Assembly (NCBI RefSeq): GCF_019097855.1
Contig: NZ_JAHRGL010000017.1
Location: forward strand, 1 to 64,000
Length of the DNA: 64,000 nucleotides
Origin: Geopseudomonas aromaticivorans
Lineage (GTDB): Bacteria; Pseudomonadota; Gammaproteobacteria; Pseudomonadales; Pseudomonadaceae
Direction: 5' to 3'
The position numbers and the translations under genes were made by a program. The notes below the pieces were generated by a model. It did not search any database, was not told where the DNA came from, and worked only from the letters and a program-made list of their open reading frames with translations. Below, one piece after another: positions 46,106-56,720 of this stretch (the stretch's first letter is position 1; every line of letters begins with the position of its first letter).

Positions 46106-47008
46106 ATGCGCATTCTGCTGACCGGTGGTACCGGCCTGATCGGCCAGGCGCTGTGCCGCCTGTGGACGGCGCAAGGGCACGAGCTGGTGGTGTGGAGCCG
46201 CCGCCCGGAGCAGGTGGCGGCGCTGTGCAGCGGCGCGCGCGGCATCGAGCGCCTGGAGCAGCTGGACGCCGGCACGGCGCTGGACGCGGTGGTCAACCTG
46301 GCCGGCGCACCGATTGCCGACCGGCCGTGGACGGCCAGGCGGCGCCAGTTGCTGTGGGACAGCCGCATCGACCTGACCCGCCAGCTGGTCGACTGGCTGG
46401 CCAGTCGGCCGCTCAAGCCGCGCGTGCTGTTGTCCGGTTCGGCGGTGGGCTGGTACGGCGACGGCGGCGAGCGCCGGCTCGACGAGGACAGTGCGCCGGG
46501 CAGCGAGGACTTCGCCAGCCAGTTGTGCTTCGCCTGGGAGCAGGCGGCGCAGCAGGCTGAAGCGCTGGGCATCCGCGTGGTGCTGATCCGCACGGCGCCG
46601 GTGCTGGCGGGCTCGGGCGGCATGCTGGCGCGCCTGCTGCCGCCGTTCCGTCTCGGCCTCGGCGGGCGCATGGGCAGCGGCCGCCAGTGGATGCCGTGGA
46701 TCCACCTCGACGACGAGGTCGGCCTGATCGACTTCCTGCTGCAGCACGAGGAATGCCGCGGTCCCTATAATGCCTGCGCGCCGAATGCGCTGCGCAACGC
46801 CGAGTTCGCCGCCACCCTGGGGCGCGTGTTGCACCGTCCGGCTCTGCTGCCGGCGCCGGCCTGCGTGCTGCGCCTGGCGCTCGGCGAGATGTCCGACCTG
46901 CTGCTCGGCGGCCAGCACCTGCAGCCCCGGCGCACCCTGGACGCCGGCTACCACTTTCGTTTTCCCGACCTGGAGGCGGCGCTCGTCGATCTCCTCGGTC
47001 GTCACTGA
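46106..47008 (+). CDS. TIGR01777-family NAD-dependent epimerase-like protein
   Basis: A 300-residue extended SDR with the N-terminal MRILLTGGTGLIGQALCRL, VVNLAGAPIADRPWT near 70, SGSAVGWYGDGG near 112 and GSGRQWMPWIHLDDEV near 190, plus the DUF1731 C-terminal part. Similar to YfcH/SulA-like proteins; substrate unknown. AAGGAGATACCGCG precedes the ATG at 46106. It is followed by hemH after 12 bp, as in other pseudomonads. Confidence 0.9.
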   Translation: MRILLTGGTGLIGQALCRLWTAQGHELVVWSRRPEQVAALCSGARGIERLEQLDAGTALDAVVNLAGAPIADRPWTARRRQLLWDSRIDLTRQLVDWLASRPLKPRVLLSGSAVGWYGDGGERRLDEDSAPGSEDFASQLCFAWEQAAQQAEALGIRVVLIRTAPVLAGSGGMLARLLPPFRLGLGGRMGSGRQWMPWIHLDDEVGLIDFLLQHEECRGPYNACAPNALRNAEFAATLGRVLHRPALLPAPACVLRLALGEMSDLLLGGQHLQPRRTLDAGYHFRFPDLEAALVDLLGRH

Positions 47009-47020
47009 CAAGGACACTGC

Positions 47021-48046
47021 ATGACCGATCACGCGCTGCTGCTGGTCAACCTGGGCTCGCCGGCTTCCACCGCGGTGGCCGATGTGCGCCGCTACCTCAA
47101 CCAGTTCCTCATGGACCCCTACGTCATCGACCTGCCCTGGCCGCTGCGCCGGCTGATCGTGGCGATGATCCTGATCAAGCGTCCGGCCGCCTCGGCCGAG
47201 GCCTACCACTCGATCTGGTGGGAGGACGGCTCGCCGCTGGTGGTGCTCAGCCGCCGCCTGCAGGCGCGGGTCGCCGAGCAGTGGAGCGAGGGGCCGGTTG
47301 AGCTGGCGATGCGCTATGGCGAGCCGTCCATCGATACCGCCCTGCAGCGACTGGCCAAGGCCGGCGTGCGCCGGGTGACCCTGGCGCCGCTGTATCCGCA
47401 GTTCGCCGACAGCACCGTGACCACGGTGGTGGAGGAGGCCCGGCGCGTGCTGCACAGCCGCAATCTGCCCTTCGAGGTGGACGTGCTGCCGCCGTTCTAC
47501 GACCAGCCGGAGTACCTCGCGGCGCTGGCGGCGAGCGCGCAGCCGTATCTGCAGCAGGGCTTCGACCACCTGCTGCTCAGCTACCACGGCCTGCCCGAGC
47601 GTCACCTGCACAAGAGCGACCCGACCGGCAGCCACTGCCTGAAGGGCGCCGACTGCTGCCAGCGGGCCAGCGGCGACGTGCTCGCCAGCTGCTACCGCGC
47701 CCAGTGCCTGCGCACCAGCAGCGGTTTTGCCGAGCGCGCCGGGCTGAGCGACGCGCAGTGGTCGGTGTCGTTCCAGTCGCGCCTGGGCCGCGCCAAGTGG
47801 ATCGAGCCCTACACCGAGGCGAGCCTCGAGGCGCTGGCCAAGCGCGGGGTGAAGAAGCTGCTGGTGATGTGCCCGGCGTTCGTCGCCGACTGCATCGAGA
47901 CCCTCGAGGAAATCGGCGACCGCGGCCGCGAGCAGTTCCGCGCCGCCGGTGGCGAGGAGCTGGTGCTGGTGCCCTGCCTCAACGATCACCCGCAGTGGGT
48001 GGCGGCGCTGGTCAGTCTGTGCCGGCGGCTGCCGCGGGGGCTGTGA
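47021..48046 (+). CDS. hemH: Ferrochelatase
   Basis: Inserts Fe2+ into protoporphyrin IX at the membrane. The 341-residue protein has [10 protein letters not shown] at the N terminus, the catalytic His in [11 protein letters not shown] near 190, a Cys-containing insertion ([19 protein letters not shown]) near 205-225 and [14 protein letters not shown] near 285. Its last 35 bp overlap the convergent GGDEF-EAL gene. Confidence 0.96.
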   Translation: MTDHALLLVNLGSPASTAVADVRRYLNQFLMDPYVIDLPWPLRRLIVAMILIKRPAASAEAYHSIWWEDGSPLVVLSRRLQARVAEQWSEGPVELAMRYGEPSIDTALQRLAKAGVRRVTLAPLYPQFADSTVTTVVEEARRVLHSRNLPFEVDVLPPFYDQPEYLAALAASAQPYLQQGFDHLLLSYHGLPERHLHKSDPTGSHCLKGADCCQRASGDVLASCYRAQCLRTSSGFAERAGLSDAQWSVSFQSRLGRAKWIEPYTEASLEALAKRGVKKLLVMCPAFVADCIETLEEIGDRGREQFRAAGGEELVLVPCLNDHPQWVAALVSLCRRLPRGL

Positions 48047-50531
48047 CGACGGCGGGCGTCGCGGCGTGGCGGCTGCTGGTGGCCAGCAGCTCGGCCATGG
48101 CCGCGCTGGCCAGCGGCTTGGACAGCCGATAACCCTGGCCGTGGGTGCAGCCGTGGCCGCGCAGGAAGTCGTGCTGGGCCATGGTTTCGATGCCCTCGGC
48201 GATGCAGGTCATGCCCAGTGAGCGGGCCATGCCGATGATGGTGATGGCCAGCGCGGCATTGTCGCTGGAGCCCGGCAGGTCGCTGACGAACGAGCGATCG
48301 ATCTTCAGCGTATCCAGCTTGAAGTGCTTGAGATAGGCCAGGCTCGAGTAGCCGGTGCCGAAGTCGTCCATCGCCAGGCGCACGCCCAGCTGCTTGAGGC
48401 GTTGCAGGGTGGCGTTGACCTGCTCGAGGTTCTCCGCCAGCACGCTTTCGGTCAGCTCCAGCTCCAGCAGCGCCGGGGGCAGGCCGCTGCTGCGCAGGAC
48501 CCGCTCGACCATCGCGGCCAGGTCGGCATGGCGGAACTGCACCGCCGACACGTTGACCGCCACGCTGAGCAGCGGCAGGCCCTGGGCCTGCCAGGCCATG
48601 ACCTGGCGGCAGGCTTCGTTGAGCGCCCACTCGCCCAGCGGCAGGATCAGCCCGCTGTCCTCGGCGATGGGGATGAACTTGTCCGGCGCGACCTGGCCGA
48701 GCTCCGGGTTGTGCCAGCGCATCAGCGCCTCGCAGCCGCTCAGCCGGCCACTCTGCAGATCGTACTGCGGCTGGTAGTGCAGGCTCAGCTCGTGGCGCGC
48801 CAGGGCCTGGCGCAGGCGGTTTTCCAGTTCTAGATGCTCGCGCACCCGGGTATTCATCGCCGCGGCGAAGAACTGGAAGTTGTTCCGCCCGCAGGCCTTG
48901 GCGTGGTACATGGCGGCGTCGGCGTTCTTCAGCAGGGTTTGCGCATCCTCGCCGTCGGCCGGGTAGACGGCGATGCCGATGCTCAGGGTGATCGCCAGAT
49001 CATGGCCGGCGACGCTGTACTGGCCGCTGGTGGCCTGTAGCAGCAGGTTGGCCACCTGGGTGGCCGGTTCGCTGTGGCTCAGGCCCTCGAGGAGGACGAC
49101 GAATTCGTCGCCGCCGAGGCGGCTGACGGTGTCGCTGGCGCGCAGGACCGCCGCCATGCGCTGGGCGACCTGGATCAGCAGGCCATCGCCGATGGCGTGG
49201 CCGAGCGAATCGTTGATGTTCTTGAAGCGGTCGAGGTCGATGAACAGCAGGGCCAGCTGCAGGCCGTCGCTGCGGGCCCGCGCGATGGCCTCATCCAGAC
49301 GGGTATGCAGGCAGGCGCGATTGGGCAGCAGGGTCAGCGGATCGGATTCGGCCCATACGCGCAGGCGCTCGTGGCCGGCGTCGATGTCCTGCTGGTAGCG
49401 GGCGAAGCGGTGCGACAGCCAGCGTGACAGCCCGGCGGCCAGGACCAGGGCCAGCGCCATCACCAGCAGCAGGGCGAGCACGGTGGTCTTCAGGCTGGCA
49501 TGCAGGTCCTCTTCGAGCTTGAGCTGGCGCTGCGCCAGGCTTTGCTGCAGGTCGTCCTGATATACGCCGCTGACCAGGATCCAGCCCCATTCCTCCAGGT
49601 TGCTGACCAGCGACAGCTTGGCGTTCAGCCGCGGCTCGACCAGGCTGCGCCACTGGTAGCGGGTGAAGCCGCCGCCGTTGTGGCTGGTGTCGAGAATGTT
49701 GCGGATGACGGCTTGCTCGACCGCCGGTAGTTCGTCGACCCGGCGGCCCTCGGCGGCCGGATTGCTGGGCGATAGCAGCACCCGGCCATCGCGGTGGATC
49801 ACGGCGATGTAGCCGTTGCTGCCCAGGCGCATGGCGCGCAGCTGCTGCAGGGCCTGCTGCTGCTGCAGGTGCTCGATCTTGGACAGGTATTCGCCGCTGC
49901 CGATCAGCCAGCCGAACGGCTCGAAGACCCGGGCATAGGAGACCTTGTCCGCCATGCTCGCCGGGTTGCCCGGCGCGTACCAGCGGTAGCGACTGAAGCC
50001 GCGCTGCTGCGGGTTGGCGACGCTGGCCAGCAGGTCGCGCATGATGTAGCGGCCGTCGACGTCGCGGTTGTCCAGCAGCGAGTGGCCTTCGCGCTCGGGA
50101 TTGATCGGCAGCAGCACGCAGTTGCCGGCGAGGTCGTCGATGAAGAAGTAGCCGCTGCCGTTGAAGAAGCGCAGTGGACGCAGGGTTTCGACGATCAGCT
50201 GGCGGATCTCGCCTTCGGGGCGGCGCCCCTTTTCCTGCTGGTAGAGCGCCGCGGCGATCTGCACGGCGTGGTCGACCTGCTGGCGGATGTCGTTCTTGAG
50301 CACCGCTTCGCTGCTCTGGCGCAGCAGGTCGAGCTGGTTGTGCAGGGTGGTCAGCGAAGCCTCGAGCATGGCCTTCTGCTCGCGCTGCCCGGCGGCCTCG
50401 AGGGCGGCGCTGTCCTCGCGGAAGCTGCGGGTCTGCTGCAGGGTGAAGTAGCCACCCAGGGCCAGGGTCAGCACGAATACCAGCCCCAGCATGCCGAACA
50501 GCTGCAGGCGCAGGAGGTTGCTTTCAGTCAT
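48012..50531 (-). CDS. Cache-GGDEF-EAL cyclic-di-GMP protein
   Basis: About 839 residues from the ATG at 50531 (GGAG 7 nt upstream; an ATG at 50537 is possible). N-terminal transmembrane helix, tandem single-Cache-type periplasmic domains (about 40-330), a second membrane helix near 350, then GGDEF with [11 protein letters not shown] and an inhibitory-site RASD just upstream, and EAL with [10 protein letters not shown] and [13 protein letters not shown]. Both catalytic motifs are intact, so it may make and degrade c-di-GMP in response to an external ligand. Converges on hemH. Confidence 0.93.
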   Translation of the reverse strand: MTESNLLRLQLFGMLGLVFVLTLALGGYFTLQQTRSFREDSAALEAAGQREQKAMLEASLTTLHNQLDLLRQSSEAVLKNDIRQQVDHAVQIAAALYQQEKGRRPEGEIRQLIVETLRPLRFFNGSGYFFIDDLAGNCVLLPINPEREGHSLLDNRDVDGRYIMRDLLASVANPQQRGFSRYRWYAPGNPASMADKVSYARVFEPFGWLIGSGEYLSKIEHLQQQQALQQLRAMRLGSNGYIAVIHRDGRVLLSPSNPAAEGRRVDELPAVEQAVIRNILDTSHNGGGFTRYQWRSLVEPRLNAKLSLVSNLEEWGWILVSGVYQDDLQQSLAQRQLKLEEDLHASLKTTVLALLLVMALALVLAAGLSRWLSHRFARYQQDIDAGHERLRVWAESDPLTLLPNRACLHTRLDEAIARARSDGLQLALLFIDLDRFKNINDSLGHAIGDGLLIQVAQRMAAVLRASDTVSRLGGDEFVVLLEGLSHSEPATQVANLLLQATSGQYSVAGHDLAITLSIGIAVYPADGEDAQTLLKNADAAMYHAKACGRNNFQFFAAAMNTRVREHLELENRLRQALARHELSLHYQPQYDLQSGRLSGCEALMRWHNPELGQVAPDKFIPIAEDSGLILPLGEWALNEACRQVMAWQAQGLPLLSVAVNVSAVQFRHADLAAMVERVLRSSGLPPALLELELTESVLAENLEQVNATLQRLKQLGVRLAMDDFGTGYSSLAYLKHFKLDTLKIDRSFVSDLPGSSDNAALAITIIGMARSLGMTCIAEGIETMAQHDFLRGHGCTHGQGYRLSKPLASAAMAELLATSSRHAATPAVVTAPAAAAGTD

Positions 50532-50819
50532 CGCCATGCTCCGCGCTTCCCTGGCTTGAGATGGGCCGTGATCCTGAATGAGCGCGGGCGGACGGCGCGT
50601 AGCAGGCGTTTATGGAATGTGCCACCGTCGCCAGCGGTTCCCGATGGATGGCGGGCGTTTTTGTGGTGGGGGTCACATTCTAGAGGCCGCGGGGCCTTTA
50701 GCCCAGCATTCGATGGTTGCGCCGCCGCGGCTGCTCGCGATCTCGCCAGCCAGGGCCAGGCACCGTGAAACCGCTGGCAGCGGCACTTGGCCGCTGCACA
50801 GGCGATCGTCGGCAGGTGC

Positions 50820-52085
50820 TCAGCCGTAGCGCTTGTGCGCCTCGATGGCCAGGCCGCTGCCGATGCCGCCGAAGCGGTTGCCCTCGACCTGGCGGGCGTT
50901 GGGCAGCAGGCGGGCCGCGCTCTGGCGCAGCGCCGGGATGCCGCTGGAGCCGCCGGTGAAGAACAGCGTGTCGACCTGCTCGGCAGTCACCCCGGCATCG
51001 CTGAGCAGCTGGCCGATGCCGGCGTTGATGCGCTCGAGCTGCTGGGCGATGGCCGCCTCGAACAGCGCGCGGGTCAGCTCGACGCTCAGCCCCGCCTCGA
51101 TGCGGCCGAAGTCGATGTGGCGGCGCTGCTCTTCGGTGAGAGCGATCTTGCTGGCCTCGACCTCGATCGCCAGCCAGTGGCCGGCGCGCTGCTCGATCAG
51201 GCGCAGCAGGCGATCGATGCCGGTCGGGTCGGCGATGTCGTAGCGCATGCTTTCCAGGGCGATCTTCGACTTCTGCGCGTAGACCGCGTTGATGGTGTGC
51301 CAGGTGGCCAGGTTCATGTGGTGGCTGGTGGGCATCAACGCGTCGCTCTTCATCCGGCTGCCGTAGCCGAACAGCGGCATCACGCCATTGAGGCTGAGCT
51401 GCTTGTCGAAGTCGGTGCCGCCGATGTGCACGCCGCCGGTGGCGAGGATGTCGCCCTGGCGCTCGGCCAGCGCGCGGCGCTCCGGCGCCAGGCGCACCAG
51501 CGAGAAGTCCGAGGTACCGCCGCCGATGTCGACGATCAGCACCAGCTCCTCGCGGTCGATGCCCGACTCGTAGTCGAAGGCCGCGGCGATCGGCTCGTAC
51601 TGGAAGGACACGTCCTTGAAGCCGAGTTCGCGGGCGACCTCGGTCAGGGTGTCGGCGGCCTCGCGGTCGGCGACCGGGTCGTCGTCGACGAAGAACACCG
51701 GGCGGCCCAGCACCACCTGCTCGAACTCGCGACCGGCGACGGCTTCGGCGCGCTGCTTCAGCTCGCCGAGGAACAGGCCGAGGATCTGCTTGAACGGCAT
51801 GGCGCTGCCCAGCACGGTGGTGGCGCTGCCCAGCAGCGGCGAGCCCAGCAGGCTTTTCAGCGAGCGCATCAGGCGGCCTTCGTAGCCGTCGAGGTATTCG
51901 CCGAGTGCCTGGCGGCCGAAGGCCGGGCGCTGCTCCTCGAAGTTGAAGAACAGCACCGAGGGCAGGGTGTCCTTGCCGTCCTCGAGGGCGATCAGGTTGT
52001 CGGCGCCGGGGCGGCGCCAGCCGACGGTGGAGTTGGAGGTGCCGAAGTCGATGCCGCAGGCGCGGGCGGGCGAGGCAAGGGTCAT
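50820..52085 (-). CDS. yegD: YegD-type Hsp70-like chaperone
   Basis: From the ATG at 52085, a 421-residue actin-fold ATPase: phosphate-1 motif CGIDFGTSNSTVGW near 10, phosphate-2 LVLIVDIGGGTSDFSLVRL near 182 and adenosine motif TLFFTGGSSGIPALR near 375. It lacks the DnaK substrate domain. The client is unknown. Usually a monocistronic gene, as here. Confidence 0.9.
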   Translation of the reverse strand: MTLASPARACGIDFGTSNSTVGWRRPGADNLIALEDGKDTLPSVLFFNFEEQRPAFGRQALGEYLDGYEGRLMRSLKSLLGSPLLGSATTVLGSAMPFKQILGLFLGELKQRAEAVAGREFEQVVLGRPVFFVDDDPVADREAADTLTEVARELGFKDVSFQYEPIAAAFDYESGIDREELVLIVDIGGGTSDFSLVRLAPERRALAERQGDILATGGVHIGGTDFDKQLSLNGVMPLFGYGSRMKSDALMPTSHHMNLATWHTINAVYAQKSKIALESMRYDIADPTGIDRLLRLIEQRAGHWLAIEVEASKIALTEEQRRHIDFGRIEAGLSVELTRALFEAAIAQQLERINAGIGQLLSDAGVTAEQVDTLFFTGGSSGIPALRQSAARLLPNARQVEGNRFGGIGSGLAIEAHKRYG

Positions 52086-52154
52086 GGGAAGCGCGGCTCC
52101 GGAAAAACGGCCGCGCATTCTATGCGAGTGCGCCGGGGAATGCTGCCCCGGCGA

Positions 52155-53138
52155 TCAGGCCGGTGGTCGCGGATCGCCGTCGACACCCTTGTTGCGGCGC
52201 CACTGCGCCCATTCGAAACCGAGCACCACCAGCAGCGACAGGGCGAACGGCAGCAGCAGGTAAAGGGCGCGGAACACGATCAGGGCGGCGAGCACGTCGA
52301 CGGTCGGAATGCCCGGCAGCGCGGTGATGAACGACATCTCCAGCACGCCCAGCCCTCCCGGGGCGTGGGACAGCAGGGCCAGCGAGAAGGAGGCGAGGAA
52401 CACGCCGAGCACCACCAGATAGCCGGGGTTGTGTGCGGCCGGCAGGGCGAAGTAGATGATCGCCGCGGCACACAGCAGCTCCAGCGGGCCGGCCAGCAGC
52501 TGGCGGGCGACGATGCCCAGGCGCGGGTACTCGATATGCAGCTTGCCCCAGGTCCAGGGCTTGAACTGGCGCCAGGAGCCGAGCCCATACAGGCCGATCA
52601 GCAGCAACAGCAGCAGGCCAATGGCCACCGAGAGTGCCGGCGGCACGTTGAGGATCTGCTGGATCAGGTTGGGGCGCAGCACCAGCACGCAGCCGCTGGC
52701 GAGCAGGGTGCCGAGGCCGAAGGTGAAGGAGCAGAAGAAGATCAGCAGGCCGATTTCCTGTGGACTCAGGCCCTTGCTGCGGTAGGCGCGATAGCGCACC
52801 ACTGCGCCGGAGAACACCGAGGCGCCGATGTTGTGGGCCAGGGCGTAGGTGGTGAACGAGCACAGGGTGATGAAGCGCCAGGGAACCCGCTTGCCCAGAT
52901 GGGCGAGGGCGATGTGGTCGTACCAGGCCAGGGCAAAGTAGGCGCCCAGCGTGGCGCCGCCGGCCAGCAGCCAGTTCAGCCGGGGGATGGCCCGCAGGCT
53001 GCCGGCCACCTCGTCGAGGGAGACGTTGTGCAATTCGCGATACAGCAGAAAGCAGGACAGCACCACGGCCCCCAGACCGATCAGCGTCCAGAGCAGGTCA
53101 CTGCGTTTCAACTTCGGTGTGGCGACGGGCTTGGACAA
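52155..53138 (-). CDS. YbhN-like lysylphosphatidylglycerol synthase transmembrane protein
   Basis: About 327 residues from a TTG at 53136-53138 preceded by GAGGGA (a longer ATG start at 53201 has no family sequence). Around eight transmembrane helices, with the family motifs WYDHIALAHLGKRVPW near 95, SYTFG-like GASVFSGAVVRYRAYRSKG near 125 and LSHAPGGLGVLE near 255. It lacks the soluble MprF catalytic domain, so it is the flippase-type half. Substrate not known. Confidence 0.85.
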   Translation of the reverse strand: MSKPVATPKLKRSDLLWTLIGLGAVVLSCFLLYRELHNVSLDEVAGSLRAIPRLNWLLAGGATLGAYFALAWYDHIALAHLGKRVPWRFITLCSFTTYALAHNIGASVFSGAVVRYRAYRSKGLSPQEIGLLIFFCSFTFGLGTLLASGCVLVLRPNLIQQILNVPPALSVAIGLLLLLLIGLYGLGSWRQFKPWTWGKLHIEYPRLGIVARQLLAGPLELLCAAAIIYFALPAAHNPGYLVVLGVFLASFSLALLSHAPGGLGVLEMSFITALPGIPTVDVLAALIVFRALYLLLPFALSLLVVLGFEWAQWRRNKGVDGDPRPPA

Positions 53139-53358
53139 CGGCAGTCCCTCGTTGACTGGGTAGCTGGGGCGTGGCTCGTCGCATCCAGCGGTCCGAGGCA
53201 ACGGGCGTGACGGCGCATGAGCCAGGACCGGCTGATGGGTTCGGACGCTGGCGGCCGTGCAGGCGGCGCAGTATCACCGACGCGCCCCCCCACGCTCAAC
53301 CCGGTGCGTCAACGTGCAGCGTTGCCGAATGTGTGCAACCGGCACCGCGGCCGGCGCT

Positions 53359-53997
53359 TCAGGCGTCCTTCTGCCGGGTGCCGAAGATCTTGTCGCCGGC
53401 ATCGCCCAGGCCCGGGATGATGTAGCCCTGCTCGTTGAGGCGCTGGTCGATGGCGGCGGCGTAGACCTGCACGTCGGGATGGGCGGCGCCCAGCGCGGCG
53501 ATGCCTTCCGGCGCGGCGACCAGCACCAGGGCGCGGATTTCCCGGCAGCCGGCCGCCTTGAGCAGGTCGATGGTGGCGATCAGCGAGCCGCCGGTGGCCA
53601 GCATCGGGTCGACGATCAGCGCCAGGCGCTGCTCGATCCCCGGCACCAGCTTCTCCAGATAGCGCTCGGCCTCGAGGGTGGCCTCGTTGCGCGCCAGGCC
53701 GACCACGCTGACCTTGGCGCTGGGGATCAGGCTGAGCACGCCGTCGAGCATGCCGATGCCGGCGCGCAGGATCGGCACCACGGTGATCTTCTTGCCGGCG
53801 ATGCGCTCCACCTGCACCTCGCCGCACCAGCCCCGGATGTACTCGTCCTCCAGCGGCAGGTCCTGGGTCGCCTCGTAGGTGAGCAGGGCGCCCAGCTCCT
53901 GGGCCAGTTCGCGAAAGTTCTTCGTGCTGATGTCGGCGCGGCGCATCAGGCCGAGCTTGTGGCGGATCAGCGGGTGGCGGATCTCGTGGACGGGCAT
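53359..53997 (-). CDS. upp: Uracil phosphoribosyltransferase
   Basis: Salvages uracil with PRPP to UMP. The 212-residue protein has [18 protein letters not shown] at the N terminus, the PRPP loop [15 protein letters not shown] near 130 and the uracil-binding [20 protein letters not shown] near the C terminus. It diverges from hpt. Confidence 0.97.
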   Translation of the reverse strand: MPVHEIRHPLIRHKLGLMRRADISTKNFRELAQELGALLTYEATQDLPLEDEYIRGWCGEVQVERIAGKKITVVPILRAGIGMLDGVLSLIPSAKVSVVGLARNEATLEAERYLEKLVPGIEQRLALIVDPMLATGGSLIATIDLLKAAGCREIRALVLVAAPEGIAALGAAHPDVQVYAAAIDQRLNEQGYIIPGLGDAGDKIFGTRQKDA

Positions 53998-54150
53998 GGG
54001 CGGATCTCCCTGGGGTGTGCCGGCAAGTAAAGCATCCAGCGGGTCGGCAGGCCCTACGGCATTGGCAGGCTTGCCGCAGGGCGGGCGGATGGGTACCTTG
54101 CTGCCCTTTGCCGCGCTGCACGGCGCGGCCTATCCGGGAGAGAAACCGCC

Positions 54151-54708
54151 ATGTCCGTCGAACTCGCGCACATCCGCCAGGTGATGGCGGAAGCCGACTG
54201 CCTGTACACCGCCGACCAGCTGGATGCCGCCATCGCGCGCCTCGCCGGCGAGATCAACCGCGACCTGGCCGAGCGCAATCCGCTGGTGTTCTGCGTGATG
54301 AACGGCGGACTGATCTTCGCCGGCAAGCTGCTGGCGCTGCTGGACTTTCCGCTGGAGCTGTCCTACCTGCACGCCACCCGCTACCGCGGCGAGACCAGCG
54401 GCGGCGAGCTGTTCTGGAAGGCCAAACCGGAGATGTCGCTGATCGACCGCGACGTGCTGATCGTCGACGACATCTTCGACGAGGGCCACACCCTGGCCGC
54501 CATCGTCGACTACTGCAAGCACGCCGGCGCCCGCGCGGTGCACACCGCGGTGCTGATCGACAAGGAGCACGACCGCAAGGCGCGCCCGGAGATGGACGCC
54601 AACTACGTCGGCCTGCCCTGCGTCGACCGCTACATCTTCGGCTACGGCATGGACTACAAGGGCTACTGGCGCAACGCGCCGGGGATCTACGCGGTCAAGG
54701 GCATGTAA
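54151..54708 (+). CDS. hpt: Hypoxanthine-guanine phosphoribosyltransferase
   Basis: Purine salvage. The 185-residue protein contains CVMNGGLIFAGKLL near 48, the PRPP loop VLIVDDIFDEGHTLAAIV near 102 and the C-terminal VDRYIFGYGMDYKGYWRN. GGGAGAG precedes the ATG. Paired with upp across a divergent promoter, as in P. aeruginosa. Confidence 0.95.
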   Translation: MSVELAHIRQVMAEADCLYTADQLDAAIARLAGEINRDLAERNPLVFCVMNGGLIFAGKLLALLDFPLELSYLHATRYRGETSGGELFWKAKPEMSLIDRDVLIVDDIFDEGHTLAAIVDYCKHAGARAVHTAVLIDKEHDRKARPEMDANYVGLPCVDRYIFGYGMDYKGYWRNAPGIYAVKGM

Positions 54709-54717
54709 GGCCTTGTA

Positions 54718-54835
54718 TAGGGTGGGTTAGCCGCGCAGCGGCGTAACCCACCCTCGCGACCGCGAGGTCGCGCATGCTAATGCCAGGCCTGCGGCCTGGT
54801 CGGTGGGTTACGGCCTGCGGCCTGACCCACCCTAC
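54718..54835. repeat. TAGGGTG-type intergenic repeat
   Basis: Starts TAGGGTGGGTTAGCCGCG and ends with the inverse TGACCCACCCTA, with inner stems CAGCGGCGTAACCCACC and GGCCTGCGGCCTG. The inverted TAG at 54832-54834 is the stop codon of the leftward sulP gene, so the repeat overlaps coding sequence. Confidence 0.88.
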
Positions 54836-56571
54836 ACCGGCTCGGCGGCGACCGTCGGTTCCGTCCTTTCCTCCAGCCAGCGCAGCGCCTTGCCGCGCGC
54901 CTGATCCAGATCGTGCACGTAGGCTAGTTGGTGGTTGTGGCGGTGGATGCCGGCGCGGCGCAGCTGCAGGCGCACCCGCGAGCTGGTGCCGCTGAAGATC
55001 AGGCCGACGCCGTGGTGGCGGAAGTCGCGCAGCACGGTGTCCAGCGCCGCCAGCGCGGTCATGTCCAAGAGCGGCACCGCGCTGAGGTCGACGATCACCA
55101 CCTTCAGCCCCGGGGTGAAGCGGCACAGGGTGTTCAGCGCCTTTTCCGCCGCGCCGAAGAACAGCGGGCCGCGGATCGCGTAGGCCAGCACATGCTCGGG
55201 CAGGTCGTGCAGCGCCTGGTGGAAGTGCCGCGGCAGCGGCGCGGTGTCGGTCAGCGCGCTCATCTGGCGGATGAACAGGCCGGCGGCCAGCAGCAGGCCG
55301 GCACCCACCGCCAGCACCATGTCGAATGCCACGGTCAGCACCAGGCAGGTCAGCAGCACCACCACGTCGCTGCGCGGGGCGATGCGCAGGGTATGCACCA
55401 CGTGCGGCGCCTCGGCCATGTTCCACGCCACCATCAGCAGCAGCGCGGCCAGCGCCGCCATCGGCAGGTAGCTGAACAGCGGCGCCAGCAGCAGCATCGC
55501 CGCCAGCACCACGCCGGCATGGATGATCGCCGCCAGCGGCGAAAACGCGCCGGCGCGCACGCTGGCGGCGGTGCGGGCGATCGCCGCGGTGGCGGTGATG
55601 CCGCCGAACAGCGGGGCGATCAGGTTGCCCAGGCCCTGGCCGATCAGCTCGCCGTTGGAGTCGTGCTTGCTGCCGCTCATGCCGTCGGCCACCACCGCGC
55701 AGAGCAAGGATTCGATGGCGCCGAGCATGGCGATGGCCATCGCCGGGGCCAGCAGCTCGCGGATCAGCGCCAGGCTCAGCGGCGGCGCGTCGGCCAGCTG
55801 CCAGGGCAGGGCGAAACTCGGCAGGTAGGGTGGAATGCCCGGCTGCGCGACGCCGTCGACCATGTAGCTGAAGCGCTCGCCGAGGGTGGCGATGCCCAGG
55901 CCGGCGACCTCCAGCAGCAGGCCGAGCAGGGTGCCCACCGCCAGCGCGGCGAGGTGGCCTGGAATCTTCGGCACCAGCCGCGGCCAGGCGATCAGTACGG
56001 CGAGGGTGACGATGGCGACCAGCGCATCGCCCAGATGGGCGCTGGGCAGGGCCAGCAGCAGGTTGAGCATCTGCTCGGGAAAGTGCGCCGCGCTGGCGGT
56101 CACCGTCAGGCCGAGGGCGTCCTTGAGCTGCAGGCCGCCAATCACCACGCCGATGCCGGCGGTGAAGCCGAGGGTCACCGGGTAGGGCACGAACTGGATC
56201 AGGCGACCGGCCTTGAGCACGCCGAGGGCGATCAGGATCAGCCCGGCGAGCATGCTGCACAGCAGCAGGCCGGCGAGGCCGTACTGCTGGACGATGGGCA
56301 GCAGGATCACCACGAAAGCCGCGGTGGGGCCGGAGACGTTGAAGCGCGAGCCGCCGCTGAGGGCGATCAGCGGCGCGGCCACCAGCACGGTGTACAGGCC
56401 GTGCTGCGGCGGGGCGCCGACGGCGATGGCCAGGGCCATGGCCAGCGGGATGGCGATGATGCCGACGGTGAGGCCGGCGAGAATGTCGCCGCGCAGCGCC
56501 TGACGGGTGTAGCCGGCGCGCAGGGTCTGGCGCCAGGCAGTGAACAGCGGAACGCGCGCAAGTCGGGACAT
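54832..56571 (-). CDS. SulP-family inorganic anion/dicarboxylate transporter with STAS domain
   Basis: A 579-residue inner-membrane transporter. The N-terminal amphipathic region leads to the SulP signature around residues 29-75 (DILAGLTVGIIAIPLAMALA, then GLYTVLVAAPLIALSGG) with about 12-14 helices, then a cytosolic STAS domain near 450-560 (VVIVDLSAVPLLDMTALAAL). The ion is unknown: bicarbonate, sulfate or dicarboxylates. The stop codon lies inside an intergenic repeat. Confidence 0.9.
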   Translation of the reverse strand: MSRLARVPLFTAWRQTLRAGYTRQALRGDILAGLTVGIIAIPLAMALAIAVGAPPQHGLYTVLVAAPLIALSGGSRFNVSGPTAAFVVILLPIVQQYGLAGLLLCSMLAGLILIALGVLKAGRLIQFVPYPVTLGFTAGIGVVIGGLQLKDALGLTVTASAAHFPEQMLNLLLALPSAHLGDALVAIVTLAVLIAWPRLVPKIPGHLAALAVGTLLGLLLEVAGLGIATLGERFSYMVDGVAQPGIPPYLPSFALPWQLADAPPLSLALIRELLAPAMAIAMLGAIESLLCAVVADGMSGSKHDSNGELIGQGLGNLIAPLFGGITATAAIARTAASVRAGAFSPLAAIIHAGVVLAAMLLLAPLFSYLPMAALAALLLMVAWNMAEAPHVVHTLRIAPRSDVVVLLTCLVLTVAFDMVLAVGAGLLLAAGLFIRQMSALTDTAPLPRHFHQALHDLPEHVLAYAIRGPLFFGAAEKALNTLCRFTPGLKVVIVDLSAVPLLDMTALAALDTVLRDFRHHGVGLIFSGTSSRVRLQLRRAGIHRHNHQLAYVHDLDQARGKALRWLEERTEPTVAAEPV

Positions 56572-56720
56572 TGCTTGTCCTCCGTTATATTTCCCCTCTT
56601 CTTTGAGAGGGTAAGCCGTTTACCGACAAACGGCTATCGGACGGAGGTCCAACCCCGGCTTTTGTGCGCGCGTTGCGACGTGGCGGGCAGGGCGGCGGCG
56701 AGCACGCCCTGCCGCGGCCG

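Noticed and set aside
50787-53210. An 800-codon plus-strand open frame across yegD and the YbhN-like gene
   Set aside because: It is an antisense shadow of two well-supported genes in GC-rich DNA; composition is dominated by Gln/Ala/Val/Gly repeats.
56687-56714. GGCAGGGCG/CGCCCTGCC hairpin after the Mn exporter as a terminator
   Set aside because: No T run follows on the relevant strand, so I did not list it as a feature.
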